Numbered from the stretch's first letter, positions 45,850 through 55,094 are shown. The stretch is 64,000 nt of DNA from Chlamydiales bacterium (GCA_016185065.1 JACPOL010000009.1:1-64000); one strand, 5' to 3'. Made by a program: numbers and translations. Notes: generated from the letters alone by a model not told the origin.

Positions 45850-48552
45850 ATGGGCAACGATAATAAAAAGTCGGATTCTAAAAAGGGTCTACCCGGCGGC
45901 TTCTTCATCTTTTTAGTAGCAGCGATCCTCGCCGTGTTCTCAATCCAGAATCTCTCGTCTGAGAAGAGTGCGAAGGTAGCTTTTAGTCATCAGACTGAAC
46001 ACCTGGTGAACCTGGATCTAATCCAGAAAGAGGATAGTCGTAAGATTGCCCTAAACGACAATCTCGTTACTTTTATTGGTAAATTTAAAGATCGCCTTAC
46101 AGACGAAGCAAAAGCCCGCTTCCGTTACCTGGATCTTCTCTATCAAAACCACGAGTTAGCAGAGAAAAAATCTACCCTCGAAACAGAGATGACAACTGGT
46201 AAACAGAGCGTAATCGACTCTGCAGACTGGTTTTTACATCTCAGTGGTCTACCTATTCCTAAAGGCGGATACAAAGTTGTCGATCCTATCTACGATGCAG
46301 ATCAGCGCGACAATGCAGTGGTAATCAAGTCCCGCTCTGATAAGAGCATCGTCAACCTTAAAGACCTAGAAAAGCGCTACGCTACACTTTCAAGCTCTGA
46401 TGCTGACGCCTTCGGCAAAGACCTTCTGATCCTCATCCAAGGCTTTCGCTCTCCTAACCTGGGGATCGGCAGCGAGACGATCAAACAGAGCCTCCGCGAA
46501 TTAGAGCAGAAGGTCGCTTCTGCGGATAGCGACAAGCTCGCAGTTTATAAAGGGGCACTAACCACTCTTGCCAGCATCGTTTCAACTCTGGATCAGGAAG
46601 ATCAGGGAATCCGTCTGAACGACCTGCGCAGCGTCCGTGGTTATAAAACAGAGATCCAGAGCTACGCCGTTGTTGTCGATGAGCTTGAAAAAAACACTGC
46701 TCAGCTCGAAAAATCAAGACAGCAGGTTGCAAGCGTGATCTGGTTCTTTAATAACCAGGAGCTCTCAACACGCGCCCTGGAGAAGCAAGATCCTGAAGTC
46801 TACAACCACTGGTTCCTGCAAGCTAAACAGGAGTGGGAGAACTTCGCTGCAAATAAGAGCGGAGTGTTTAAAGCTCCAGATCAGCCTCGAAACACCGTTC
46901 TCGAGAGAACTTTCAAGAGCGAAGAGCCATCTCCTAACTATCTCAGCTACCTGCTTCCGATCCTTCCTCTACTCGTGATCGTGCTGCTCATCTACTTCGG
47001 CTTCTCTCGTCAGATGAAGGGAGCAAGCGGCGGAGCGATGAACTTTGGAAAATCGCCAGCAAGACTACTCACAAAAGAGCGCAATAAGATCACCTTTAAA
47101 GACGTCGCAGGCTGCGATGAAGCAAAGGAAGAGCTTCAAGAGATTGTCGACTTTTTAAAGGACCCAACCAAATTCACAGCGCTCGGCGCTCGCATTCCTA
47201 AAGGGGTGCTCTGCATTGGAGCTCCAGGAACTGGTAAAACACTGATTGCGAAGGCAGTCGCAGGAGAGGCGGATCGCCCCTTCTTCTCGATCTCCGGATC
47301 GGACTTCGTTGAGATGTTCGTCGGCGTGGGCGCAAGCCGTATCCGCGACCTTTTTGACCAAGCAAAGAAGAACGCTCCTTGCATCATCTTCATGGATGAG
47401 ATCGACGCTGTAGGACGCCACCGCGGAGCCGGAATTGGCGGCGGTCATGATGAGCGCGAGCAGACACTCAACCAGCTCCTTGTCGAGATGGATGGTTTTG
47501 ATACTAACGAAGGTGTGATCCTAATTGCCGCAACAAACCGCCCTGACGTGCTGGATAAAGCGCTTCTGCGCCCAGGCCGTTTTGACAGACGCGTTGTGAT
47601 CGATCTACCCGACCTAAAAGGCCGTTTCGAGATCCTGAAAGTACATGCGAAGAAGATTAAGCTAGACTCTGGCGTAGAGCTGATGGATATCGCAAGAAAT
47701 ACGCCCGGAGCATCTGGCGCGGATCTCGGCAACATCTTGAACGAGTCAGCACTCCTTGCAGCTAGAAAAGGAAGAAATGCCGTTACAGCGCAAGATGTGG
47801 CAGAAGCGTGCGATAAGGTTCGCTACGGAAAAGAGCGCCGCAGCTTAGAGGTCGACCTCGCTGAGCGCAAAACAACAGCCTACCACGAGTCTGGCCACGC
47901 AATCGTTGCCCTCGTTGTTAAGCATGGAGATCCCGTCGATAAGGTCACCATCATTCCTCGCGGAATGTCGCTCGGTGCTACCCACTTCATGCCGAGAAAG
48001 AATCGCCTCAGCTACTGGAGAAAAGAGCTCCTCGATCAGCTCGCAGTTCTCATGGGCGGCCGTGCAGCAGAAGAGATCTTCGTTGGAGATATGTCTTCAG
48101 GTGCGCAGATGGATATCTCTCAAGCAACACGCCTTGTTCGCAGCATGGTCTGCGAGTGGGGAATGAGCGAGACTCTAGGTACAATTGCCTACGACGAGCG
48201 CGCAGAGGGTGGACAGTATCTCGGAGCACAATCCTACCACGAGAAGAACTACTCGGAAGCTACTGCTAAGTTCATCGATGAAGAGGTTAAAAAACTCATG
48301 GATGAAGCGCACGTTAAAGCTGTAGAGATCGTAACTGCACACCGTGAAAAGGTAGAACTCATGACTCAGCTCCTTATGGAGTTTGAGACCCTAGATCGCG
48401 ATGACGTCCTAGACATCATCAACGAGAAGTGGGATTCGGAGAAGAAGAAGAAGCGCCTGAAGAGCATCGAAGATCTGCAGCGCAAGCTTCCACCTCCACC
48501 ACCAACTCCCATCAAGGGCTTCCCAGATAGCCCCACTCCCCAGCAGATCTAA
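45850..48552 (+). CDS. ftsH: ATP-dependent zinc metalloprotease FtsH, chlamydial long form
   Basis: 900 aa. Membrane segments at ~18-35 and ~364-387 enclose a ~330-residue periplasmic region, much longer than in E. coli (~70) and typical of chlamydial FtsH. AAA+ motifs: Walker A 'GAPGTGKT' (~457-464), Walker B '[11 protein letters not shown]' (~512), SRH '[20 protein letters not shown]'. Zinc protease site 'YHESGHA' (~678-684). Degrades misfolded membrane proteins and regulators such as LpxC. Pro-rich C-terminal tail. Followed by a clear terminator. Confidence 0.98.
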   Translation: MGNDNKKSDSKKGLPGGFFIFLVAAILAVFSIQNLSSEKSAKVAFSHQTEHLVNLDLIQKEDSRKIALNDNLVTFIGKFKDRLTDEAKARFRYLDLLYQNHELAEKKSTLETEMTTGKQSVIDSADWFLHLSGLPIPKGGYKVVDPIYDADQRDNAVVIKSRSDKSIVNLKDLEKRYATLSSSDADAFGKDLLILIQGFRSPNLGIGSETIKQSLRELEQKVASADSDKLAVYKGALTTLASIVSTLDQEDQGIRLNDLRSVRGYKTEIQSYAVVVDELEKNTAQLEKSRQQVASVIWFFNNQELSTRALEKQDPEVYNHWFLQAKQEWENFAANKSGVFKAPDQPRNTVLERTFKSEEPSPNYLSYLLPILPLLVIVLLIYFGFSRQMKGASGGAMNFGKSPARLLTKERNKITFKDVAGCDEAKEELQEIVDFLKDPTKFTALGARIPKGVLCIGAPGTGKTLIAKAVAGEADRPFFSISGSDFVEMFVGVGASRIRDLFDQAKKNAPCIIFMDEIDAVGRHRGAGIGGGHDEREQTLNQLLVEMDGFDTNEGVILIAATNRPDVLDKALLRPGRFDRRVVIDLPDLKGRFEILKVHAKKIKLDSGVELMDIARNTPGASGADLGNILNESALLAARKGRNAVTAQDVAEACDKVRYGKERRSLEVDLAERKTTAYHESGHAIVALVVKHGDPVDKVTIIPRGMSLGATHFMPRKNRLSYWRKELLDQLAVLMGGRAAEEIFVGDMSSGAQMDISQATRLVRSMVCEWGMSETLGTIAYDERAEGGQYLGAQSYHEKNYSEATAKFIDEEVKKLMDEAHVKAVEIVTAHREKVELMTQLLMEFETLDRDDVLDIINEKWDSEKKKKRLKSIEDLQRKLPPPPPTPIKGFPDSPTPQQI

Positions 48553-48556
48553 CAAA

Positions 48557-48587
48557 AAGGCCATCCGCAAGGATGGCCTTCTTGTTT
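48557..48587 (+). terminator. Rho-independent terminator of ftsH
   Basis: AAGGCCATCC-GCAA-GGATGGCCTT (48557-48580), a 10-bp stem with a tetraloop, then CTTGTTTT. It begins 5 nt after the stop. Confidence 0.9.
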
Positions 48588-48597
48588 TAAGGCTAAT

Positions 48598-48744
48598 CTT
48601 TGATTGAGCGCAGCGAAATCCCTGGAGTGCGGCGCTTTGCGCCGCCCTGACTTTTTTTCGAGCAGAAGTGTCAATGAGATTTTAAAATAATTAAAGGCGG
48701 CGCAGAGCGCCGCACTCCAGGGATTTCGCTGCGCTCAATCAAAG
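48598..48744. repeat. Family D palindromic element, compact copy D2
   Basis: Inverted arms CTTTGATTGAGCGCAGCG, AAATCCCTGGAGTGCGGCGC and TTTGCGCCGCC, returning at ~48693-48744, enclose only ~50 bp of AT-rich centre. The same arms flank the small gene at 25418-25714. Lies between the ftsH terminator and the convergent F-box-like gene. Confidence 0.87.
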
Positions 48745-48761
48745 AAGGAATAAATCAGGGA

Positions 48762-50258
48762 TTAGCTTGTGGCAGCTGGTTTGGGTGACGCTTCATAAGG
48801 GAATAGGTCTTTTTTCCAGTAGCGAGGAAGGATGCGGCCTTCGCCTGGAAGCATAGGCGCAGCTTGGATAATTTTTCCCCATGTGGTTGGGCCCTCTCCG
48901 AAATCGACCTCCACGTCGAGCATGGTGCCGCTTTTGGGCTTATCTAGCCACAACTCGAAGGTCCCTTCCTCATCCGGGTCAGGAAATTTTTTACCCTCTG
49001 CTCTAGCCTTCTGGATTTTTTCCAACAGCCTTGGCTTTATATGGGAGGAGGTGTCGAACCCCGCCGCAGTAAACGAGTAAGCTTGATCGTATATGTTTAT
49101 TAATGTCAGCTTCTCTCCTCCTTCTCGATGGGAGATCTCAACTAAGAGCTGGATGAGCTTGCGCATGATGTGTCGATCTCCAAAAGCACTTCGTTGATCA
49201 GAAGCAAACTTAGGAACTCTAGTGTCTAACCTTCTATTTGTGAGATTTCGTTCATTGTGCTGTTCGACCCCAAAGGAACCTTCATCAAAGAAGAGGCTTG
49301 AGCCTCTATTCCAATAGCGGTTTAGCTTAAGATACCCAAAATTGCCCTGTCCATCTTCGGAGAGAGCAAAACTGATTTCGCCGGTGAATTTGCGTTGTGC
49401 GTTCCGATAAATGGTCTCTGGATAAGCATAGATTCCCAGAGTCCGCTCATGCCCAGGTACTGTAAGAGGGGTTTCACCGATGCGAACTCCCCATATATGA
49501 GCTTCCGGCGCACCTTGAAATCTTCCTTTACTTAGGTTTTCTAATTTTCCGACCTTTAAGTCGGTTCCAGTCAATTCGATGTAGCAAGTAAGGATCTCGG
49601 TCTTGGCGTCAGCGGTGCCCATGATCAGTTGCATGAGCCATTGGACAAATTGGCAGATATAGCGTGCTAAAAACCAGAGCTCACTTCTGGCCTTGTCGAG
49701 AGAGTCTTGACCCTTTACATGAGCCGCGAACATACTCATCATCTCTTTTGAGAAGTTCTGTACACGGATGCAGGTGTTTCTTAGGCTGATGAGCGTTGTG
49801 GGGGCGGGAGCGGCTAGAAACTCATCTGTTTGGGACACTCTTTCAGCGCTCAGGGCTGTAAAGCCTTGAGCTAAGCTCTCTTGATAATAGCCAGAATAGT
49901 AGGCGAGCTGCGTGAAGAATCCAGCGCGATCAAGCCTTTGAATTTTCACAGTATTGCCATCCAAAACAGCAAAACTTCCTATTTCTAGCATTTCTGGAAG
50001 CTTTCGGATTTGTTGAGAAAAACGATACTCTTTGCTGGTGTCGAAGCTTGGACTCGCTGACTCTGTCGGAGTTAGTGCGCCGCTAACCTCTAAAAAGCGA
50101 TGCCGTAAAAATACGCTATCAACTGTGCCAAAAAACGCCTGCATGCCTCGGCAGACAGGTGCAGTAGTAGCTCGCTCCTCATCCGTTAAAAAACTACTTA
50201 TTATTGAACCGCAATCTTCCGCAGGTAAAAGTGAGAACCTACCTATTGCATTCGTCAT
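48762..50258 (-). CDS. F-box-like hypothetical protein, candidate effector
   Basis: Start at ATG 50258 (a TTG 9 nt upstream is in frame). 498 aa. Residues ~9-43 ('SLLPAEDCGSIISSFLTDEE' followed by RATTAPVCRGMQAFF) have the F-box outline: LP.E....I.SfL, then VCR. The rest (~50-498) is not recognised; it is mixed alpha/beta with a region of turns around 290-340 and a C-terminal part rich in charged residues; no ankyrin or leucine-rich repeats are evident. No signal peptide or membrane helix. F-box proteins are eukaryotic-type and in chlamydiae are presumed type III effectors. It stands alone between ftsH and pnp, interrupting an order that is continuous in Chlamydia. Confidence 0.7.
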   Translation of the reverse strand: MTNAIGRFSLLPAEDCGSIISSFLTDEERATTAPVCRGMQAFFGTVDSVFLRHRFLEVSGALTPTESASPSFDTSKEYRFSQQIRKLPEMLEIGSFAVLDGNTVKIQRLDRAGFFTQLAYYSGYYQESLAQGFTALSAERVSQTDEFLAAPAPTTLISLRNTCIRVQNFSKEMMSMFAAHVKGQDSLDKARSELWFLARYICQFVQWLMQLIMGTADAKTEILTCYIELTGTDLKVGKLENLSKGRFQGAPEAHIWGVRIGETPLTVPGHERTLGIYAYPETIYRNAQRKFTGEISFALSEDGQGNFGYLKLNRYWNRGSSLFFDEGSFGVEQHNERNLTNRRLDTRVPKFASDQRSAFGDRHIMRKLIQLLVEISHREGGEKLTLINIYDQAYSFTAAGFDTSSHIKPRLLEKIQKARAEGKKFPDPDEEGTFELWLDKPKSGTMLDVEVDFGEGPTTWGKIIQAAPMLPGEGRILPRYWKKDLFPYEASPKPAATS

Positions 50259-50374
50259 AAAACCCAATTTATTTGTTAGATAAGTATACTATTTTACTAT
50301 TTTATCTGTTTGTTTGCACTGGTTAAACTGGTGTGTTAAGTAAATCTTTTACTATTAAATTCTATCTCTTTCCC

Positions 50375-50399
50375 TGATTGAGCGCAGCGAAATCCCTGG
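50375..50399. repeat. Family D fragment, copy D3
   Basis: TGATTGAGCGCAGCGAAATC followed by CCTGG, identical to the outer arm of D2, cut off 3 bp before the family A element. The 50268-50374 stretch before it is AT-rich and probably holds the F-box gene's promoter. Confidence 0.75.
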
Positions 50400-50402
50400 G
50401 CC

Positions 50403-50561
50403 CGCTAGGGAAAATGGACAGAAGTGGACGAGATGGACAGGAGGTGGACGAAGTGGACAAGCGGGCAAGAGAGAAGAAAAGAATTCCTTCCTCTGCGCGC
50501 GTCCACTCTTTGTCCACTTAGTCCATCTCCTGTCCACCTCGTCCATTTCTTTTTCCGAGCG
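50403..50561. repeat. Family A element, copy A2 with five TGGAC per arm
   Basis: The left arm has five TGGAC units 9-11 bp apart (~50414-50459) and the right arm five GTCCA units (~50502-50546), around a purine-rich centre with GAATTC. The ends read CGCT and CCGAGCG as in A1. As RNA it would fold into one long hairpin; as DNA it offers ten regularly spaced copies of one pentamer, like iterons for a DNA-binding protein. Non-coding. Confidence 0.8.
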
Positions 50562-50569
50562 CCAGTGTA

Positions 50570-50601
50570 ATAAAAAAGCCATCCTTTGCAGGATGGCTTT
50601 T
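50570..50601 (-). terminator. Terminator of pnp
   Basis: AAAAGCCATCC and GGATGGCTTTT (50574-50601) form an 11-bp stem; on the minus strand it is followed by TTATTAC after the T-run. 26 bp beyond the pnp stop. Confidence 0.87.
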
Positions 50602-50626
50602 GTGAATAGACGCTTGTGGGCGCTTA

Positions 50627-52759
50627 CTACTTGTGGGCGGGGGCGTCTGCGCGCTCTTGACGGGCGGGTGGAGGGAGGAGAGCTTTGCGGCTCAACTTGA
50701 TCTGTCCACGCTCGTTAACGTCGAGAACCTTCACTTCCATCATATCGCCCTCTTTGCACACATCTCGAGGAGATGCGATGCGAGAGTGGGAGAGTTCAGA
50801 GATGTGGCAGAGGCCTTCTTTGCCCGGGAAGATCTCAACAAAGCAGCCGAACTCTACGATCGTTACGACGCGTCCGACATAGGTCTTGCCGACCTCTGCT
50901 TCTGCTGTTAAGCCGTGGATGATCTTCTTCGCCTTCTCCATAGACTCTTTCGATGTCGCAGAGATGCTGACAAGCCCGCTGTCATTGATATCGACCTGCG
51001 CTCCTGTCTCTTCGACGATCGCACGGATCTGCTTGCCGCCCGGCCCGATAACAGTGCCGATCTTGCTTGGCTTGATCTGCATTGTTTCGATGTGAGGAGC
51101 GTAAGCAGAGAGGTGCTCTTTGGATTTCGGGCACACTTCAAGCATCTTCTGGAGGATGTGCAGCCTGCCTTGTTTAGCTTGTGCAACAGCTGCCTTCATG
51201 ATCTGCTTGTTGATTCCCTCGATCTTGATGTCGAGCTGGAAGGCTGTAATACCGTGGGCGTCGCCAGCAATTTTAAAATCCATGTCGCCGAGTGCATCTT
51301 CCTCTCCAAGAATGTCAGAGAGAATTGCATACTTCTCGCCTTCTAGGATAAGTCCCATTGCAATGCCAGAGATAGGGCGCTGGACGGGGATACCTGCATC
51401 CATAAGTGCGAGGCAGCCTCCGCACACAGAAGCCATCGACGAAGAGCCGTTAGACTCTGTGATATTGGATTCTAGGCGGATTACGTAGGGGAATCCTTCG
51501 TGTTTAGGGATGGTCATGTAGAGCGCGCGTTCTGCGAGCTTGCCGTGACCGATCTCTCTTCTTCCTGGAGAGCCCACGCGTCCAACCTCTCCTACGGAGA
51601 AGGGAGGGAAGGAGTATTGAAGGTAGAACTTGCGAGAGCTTTCGCCTTCCAGAGACTCGTATCTCTGGCCCATGCTTTCGCTGCCGAGTGTGGCTACAGC
51701 CAGTGCCTGAGTCTCGCCGCGTGTAAAGAGGGCGCTTCCGTGTGTACGTGGGAGCAAGCCTGTTTCTGCACTGATCGCGCGAATCTCTTCGCAGTGTCTA
51801 CCGTCGCTTCGGCGGTTCTCTTTGAGAACCATCTGTCTCATGTGGTGGGCTTGCGTCTTCTTGAATGCAGCCATGATGTCGAGTTTAGAGTACTTATCGA
51901 CTTCGCCGTTCGGCATGAGAGCATCTAGAACAGACTGTTTAATCTCGCCAATCTTCTCTTCGCGATCCTGCTTATTTTTGATCTTAAATGCTTCTTGAAG
52001 GGGAGCGGCTATTTTAGAGTCGATCTGCTCGAGGAGCTCTTTCGGCGTAACTCTGAGCTCTCCATTCCACTTCTGCTTGCCAATCTCCTTCTGCCAGTCC
52101 GATAGTCCTTCACAGATCTTCTGGATGGCTTGGTGGCCCTCTTCGATCGCATCGAGAAACTGCTCTTCTGTTAGGAAGTCCGCATAGCCTTCGATCATCA
52201 GAATAGCGTCATCTGTACCTGCCAAAATGAGGTCGAGTTTCGAACGCTTCTGCTCTTCTAGAGTCGGGTTGATGACGAAGATGTCATCGACGAGACCCAC
52301 GCGCACGGCACCAACTGGTTTGATGAGAGGAATGTCAGAGATAACGAGGGCAGCGGAGGCGGCGCAAATTGCAAGAGGCTCTGTAGCGTTGACGTTGTCG
52401 TAAGAGAGAACGTAAGCTAAGATCTGAACCTCGTTATAGTAGCCATCTGGAAACATTGGTCTGATAGGGCGATCGATCAGGCGGCAGGTGAGAATCTCAT
52501 GTTCTGTTGGGCGGCCTTCTCTCTTGATAAATCCACCGAGGGTCTTGCCTGCAGAAGAGAACTTCTCCTGGTAGTCGACGCGCAGAGGGAAGAAGTCGAT
52601 GTCTGGAGAAGCCTGCGCATTTGCGCATGCTGTTGCCAGGAGCATCGTCTCTCCGCAGGTGAGCATGACAGCGCCATTAGCTTGGCGTGCGATCTTTCCA
52701 GTTTCGAAGGTGAGGTTCTTTCCACCTACAGAAATGGTCTTAGTGTGAGTTTTAAACAT
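50627..52759 (-). CDS. pnp: Polyribonucleotide nucleotidyltransferase (PNPase)
   Basis: Start at 52759: GGAGG stands 8 nt before this ATG; an upstream start would place GGAGG inside the gene. 710 aa. Two RNase PH domains ('GETMLLATA', 'FFPLRVDYQEKFSSAGK'; 'LFTRGETQALAVATLG', 'GDMDFKIAGDAHGITAFQLDIK'), a KH domain ('IGTVIGPGGKQIRAI') and an S1 domain ('VGRVVTIVEFGCFVEIFPGKEG'). 3'-5' phosphorolytic RNA decay, part of the degradosome. Co-directional with rpsO upstream, as in most bacteria. Confidence 0.98.
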   Translation of the reverse strand: MFKTHTKTISVGGKNLTFETGKIARQANGAVMLTCGETMLLATACANAQASPDIDFFPLRVDYQEKFSSAGKTLGGFIKREGRPTEHEILTCRLIDRPIRPMFPDGYYNEVQILAYVLSYDNVNATEPLAICAASAALVISDIPLIKPVGAVRVGLVDDIFVINPTLEEQKRSKLDLILAGTDDAILMIEGYADFLTEEQFLDAIEEGHQAIQKICEGLSDWQKEIGKQKWNGELRVTPKELLEQIDSKIAAPLQEAFKIKNKQDREEKIGEIKQSVLDALMPNGEVDKYSKLDIMAAFKKTQAHHMRQMVLKENRRSDGRHCEEIRAISAETGLLPRTHGSALFTRGETQALAVATLGSESMGQRYESLEGESSRKFYLQYSFPPFSVGEVGRVGSPGRREIGHGKLAERALYMTIPKHEGFPYVIRLESNITESNGSSSMASVCGGCLALMDAGIPVQRPISGIAMGLILEGEKYAILSDILGEEDALGDMDFKIAGDAHGITAFQLDIKIEGINKQIMKAAVAQAKQGRLHILQKMLEVCPKSKEHLSAYAPHIETMQIKPSKIGTVIGPGGKQIRAIVEETGAQVDINDSGLVSISATSKESMEKAKKIIHGLTAEAEVGKTYVGRVVTIVEFGCFVEIFPGKEGLCHISELSHSRIASPRDVCKEGDMMEVKVLDVNERGQIKLSRKALLPPPARQERADAPAHK

Positions 52760-52860
52760 TTTGGTATCCTCCATAGGAAAAATTTAAATGAGGATGAACT
52801 GACCATTTTTGAATAACAAAGGAGTGTTTTGCAAAAATGGACCTTTCATCCTCTTGAATT

Positions 52861-52895
52861 AAAAATAAAAACTCCCTTTGCAGTGCAAAGGGAGT
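52861..52895 (-). terminator. Terminator between rpsO and pnp
   Basis: ACTCCCTTTGCA and TGCAAAGGGAGT (52871-52895) form a near-perfect palindrome; on the minus strand it is followed by TTTTTATTTTT. It lies ~52 bp behind the rpsO stop, so pnp expression needs readthrough or its own promoter; it could also be an RNase III-type control site, as in E. coli rpsO-pnp. Confidence 0.8.
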
Positions 52896-52946
52896 ATGAC
52901 TATAACAAGATGGTGGATATGGGGAAAAGAAAAATTATTGGTATCT

Positions 52947-53216
52947 CTACTTACGAAGATTTAAGCGTACAATTAAAGTTTGATAGCGCTTTGTATCTGT
53001 CGAGTTGAGATAGTCTAAAAGCTTCCTACGCTGTCCCACTAGCTTTAAGAGGGATAAACGCGAACTATGGTCCTTTGGAGCCAATTTTAAGTGTTCTGTA
53101 AGCTCTGCAATTCTTTCTGTAAGAATCGCGATCTGCACGTCGGCAGACCCGGTATCCTTCTCATGAAGTTGAAACTTCTTGGTGATTTCCTCTTTGGTCC
53201 CTTTGTCTAAAGACAT
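52947..53216 (-). CDS. rpsO: 30S ribosomal protein S15
   Basis: 89 aa, the normal length. '[22 protein letters not shown]', '[29 protein letters not shown]' are the S15 signatures. Primary binder of the 16S central domain. Followed by a terminator and then pnp, the order conserved across bacteria. Confidence 0.98.
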   Translation of the reverse strand: MSLDKGTKEEITKKFQLHEKDTGSADVQIAILTERIAELTEHLKLAPKDHSSRLSLLKLVGQRRKLLDYLNSTDTKRYQTLIVRLNLRK

Positions 53217-53269
53217 TTATAGTATCTCCCTTGATATTGAGAGTTGAGAAGATAAAAAACTTTACCAGA

Positions 53270-53299
53270 GTTATATCATATCTCGGATTAATCGATCAA
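53270..53299 (-). promoter_or_regulatory. Predicted promoter of rpsO
   Basis: On the minus strand, -35-like TTGATC (53299-53294), 18-bp spacer, -10 TATAAC (53275-53270), 54 bp before the ATG. Moderate match. Confidence 0.4.
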
Positions 53300-53362
53300 T
53301 CGCAAAACAGATTTGACACTCACAAAACCCCTCTTTTGCACGTGTTTTCTTGAGGAGTTTTA

Positions 53363-53428
53363 ATGGAAGAAATTTTAAACTCAGCCCTTTTCTTATCGAG
53401 AGCGGAGAAGCCAAGATGGACGAGATGA
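53363..53428 (+). CDS. Possible 21-codon upstream ORF of tadA
   Basis: ATG at 53363 has GAGGAG 5 nt upstream, a better ribosome site than that of tadA. The frame runs 21 codons and stops at 53426-53428, where TGA overlaps the fourth codon (an ATG at 53425) of tadA as ATGA. It could be a leader peptide coupling translation into tadA, or the overlap may be chance. No similarity recognised. Confidence 0.3.
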   Translation: MEEILNSALFLSRAEKPRWTR

Positions 53429-54093
53429 AATCTTTTATGAAAGAGGCCTTAAAAGAGGCGGAAAAAGCTTTTGAAAAAGGGGAGGTGCCTGTTGGCGCTG
53501 TGCTCGTTCACGACGGAAAGATCATTGCAAGAGCTCATAATGAGGTGGAGTCTCAGAGAGATGCTTCAGCGCACGCTGAGATGCTCTGTATTAAACGTGG
53601 GGCACATTATCTGAAGAACTGGAGGCTTGAAGGGGCGACTCTCTACTCCACGCTGGAGCCTTGTGCAATGTGTGCAGGAGCGCTTCTTCTTTCTCGGATA
53701 GAAACTCTGGTCTGGGGTGCAAAAGATCTGCGCCACGGAGCTGATGGAAGTTTTATCGATCTTTTAAGCAGGAAGCACCCCACTCATGAGATTAAAGTCC
53801 ACTCGGGGGTTCTTCAAGAGGAGTCTGCTGCGTTGATGAGGAGCTTTTTTCAAAAGCGGCGCAAAGAGAATTCTCAGCAGGAGGAGCTATTCGATCAGCT
53901 TATCCTCTCTCAGCAAGAGAAGATGCTCTCCTGTGCCAAAAGAATCGTTCCGCATGTGATCCAAGATGATCTCCTGCAGCCCAATGATTTTCCTGCTCTG
54001 GAAAATCACCCGCATTTTCGATATGAAGAGGGGATTCTGGAGGGGCTTCTCACTGCCAGGATGGCCTATCTCGCGAAGCAGTCAGAAGGTTAG
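53416..54093 (+). CDS. tadA: tRNA-specific adenosine deaminase TadA with C-terminal extension
   Basis: Deaminates A34 of tRNA-Arg(ACG) to inosine. Start at 53416 (GGAG 8 nt upstream); ATG 53425 is an alternative coupled to the upstream ORF. 225 aa. Zinc site HAE at 53-55 and PCAMC at 82-86 ('STLEPCAMCAGALLLSRI'), with 'HNEVESQRD' and 'LRHGADGS' as in TadA. The usual protein ends near residue 155; here ~70 more residues follow, with a Gln-rich linker and 'QDDLLQPNDFPALENHPHFRYEEG', a compact helical-looking block. Position next to pnp-rpsO matches Chlamydia. Confidence 0.93.
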   Translation: MDEMKSFMKEALKEAEKAFEKGEVPVGAVLVHDGKIIARAHNEVESQRDASAHAEMLCIKRGAHYLKNWRLEGATLYSTLEPCAMCAGALLLSRIETLVWGAKDLRHGADGSFIDLLSRKHPTHEIKVHSGVLQEESAALMRSFFQKRRKENSQQEELFDQLILSQQEKMLSCAKRIVPHVIQDDLLQPNDFPALENHPHFRYEEGILEGLLTARMAYLAKQSEG

Positions 54094-54995
54094 CTCTTCT
54101 TTTTTTTCTTAGAGATGCGTCTGAGGCGGAAGCGCTCTCTCCAGGTGAGGCTCCCTTTTCCTAAAAGAGAGATCTTTGAGAGCATCTCTTCTAAAAACTC
54201 CTCATCGTTTAAAATTGCTTTTCCCGTCTTGAAATCGTAGATCTTGGCCCTGCTGCTATATCCTTGTGAGGCGGCTCTTCTCTTGTCTCTTCCAAAGAGT
54301 TTTAAAAAGGTCTCTTCGATCGGGTGTAGAGCCGCAAAAGGACCTTTCACTCCCCAGAGAGTAAGGCTATATAAATAACCAAAAAGGGCGCCGCCTAAGT
54401 AGGCGAGTCCATTCAACCACTCTCCAACAGAGATGTCGATTAATAGGTTTGCTGCCAAAATTATCAGAACAAGCCATTTAGCTTTAATGGGAAGCGCGAG
54501 CAGAAAGAGGAGTTGAGCTTCTGGGTAGAGCATGATCCAGGCTAAGAGAATCGCGTAGATCGTAGCAGTGTTGCCTGCAAACGGGATGGTGGGGTGCATG
54601 TAGCTCTGCAGCCAGAAGACAAAAAGCCCCACAAAAACAGCAGATGAGAGGTAGAGGCTTAAAAATGCGCCTATGCCGCGCCTTTCTATAATAGAGGTTC
54701 CAATCGCCCAAACTAGATATAGGCTGAAGGCGAGGGAGAGTAAGAAGGAGAAAGAGAGCCCGTTTGAGATAGGATGAACAAAGATATAGGTGAAAAACTG
54801 CCAGAGAAATAGGTGGTCGACTCCCCAAAGAGAGAGTCCTAGAAGCTGCTCTGGTGGGGGGAGATCGAAGACGCGCGGAAAGATGCCGTCAAAGAGCGCT
54901 GCAAACATGCTAACCAGGAAAGTGGTGAGCACTAAAATCTTTAGGGGGCGAGGCGCTCTGGAAGGTCCCATTTTATACGGATTTGAATAACTCAT
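54090..54995 (-). CDS. Rhomboid-like pseudoprotease
   Basis: About 302 aa from ATG 54995 (GTG at 55001 is also possible). Six hydrophobic segments with a rhomboid layout: 'TYIFVHP' in place of the conserved L1/TM2 part, and 'LAYLGGALFGYLYSL' as TM6. The catalytic GxSG is replaced by GNTAT (141-145) and the TM6 His by Tyr199. Both members of the Ser-His dyad are therefore missing, as in iRhoms and derlins. A basic C-terminal cytosolic tail (~225-302) ends in Lys/Arg repeats. Probably a membrane chaperone or adaptor rather than a protease. Ends 4 bp inside the convergent tadA. Confidence 0.8.
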   Translation of the reverse strand: MSYSNPYKMGPSRAPRPLKILVLTTFLVSMFAALFDGIFPRVFDLPPPEQLLGLSLWGVDHLFLWQFFTYIFVHPISNGLSFSFLLSLAFSLYLVWAIGTSIIERRGIGAFLSLYLSSAVFVGLFVFWLQSYMHPTIPFAGNTATIYAILLAWIMLYPEAQLLFLLALPIKAKWLVLIILAANLLIDISVGEWLNGLAYLGGALFGYLYSLTLWGVKGPFAALHPIEETFLKLFGRDKRRAASQGYSSRAKIYDFKTGKAILNDEEFLEEMLSKISLLGKGSLTWRERFRLRRISKKKKKS

Positions 54996-55094
54996 AGGCA
55001 CGGAAGAGTAGCAATTTCGTGAATCTTTAGCAACCCGGGCAAAAGAAAATTTTATTACTCCGCTAGGTAAAATAGGCGAAGCATAGAGAGTGTC

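Noticed and set aside
50403..50561. CRISPR array
   Set aside because: The TGGAC units are 5 bp long, 9-11 bp apart and on both arms of a hairpin; there are no spacer-length gaps and no cas genes.
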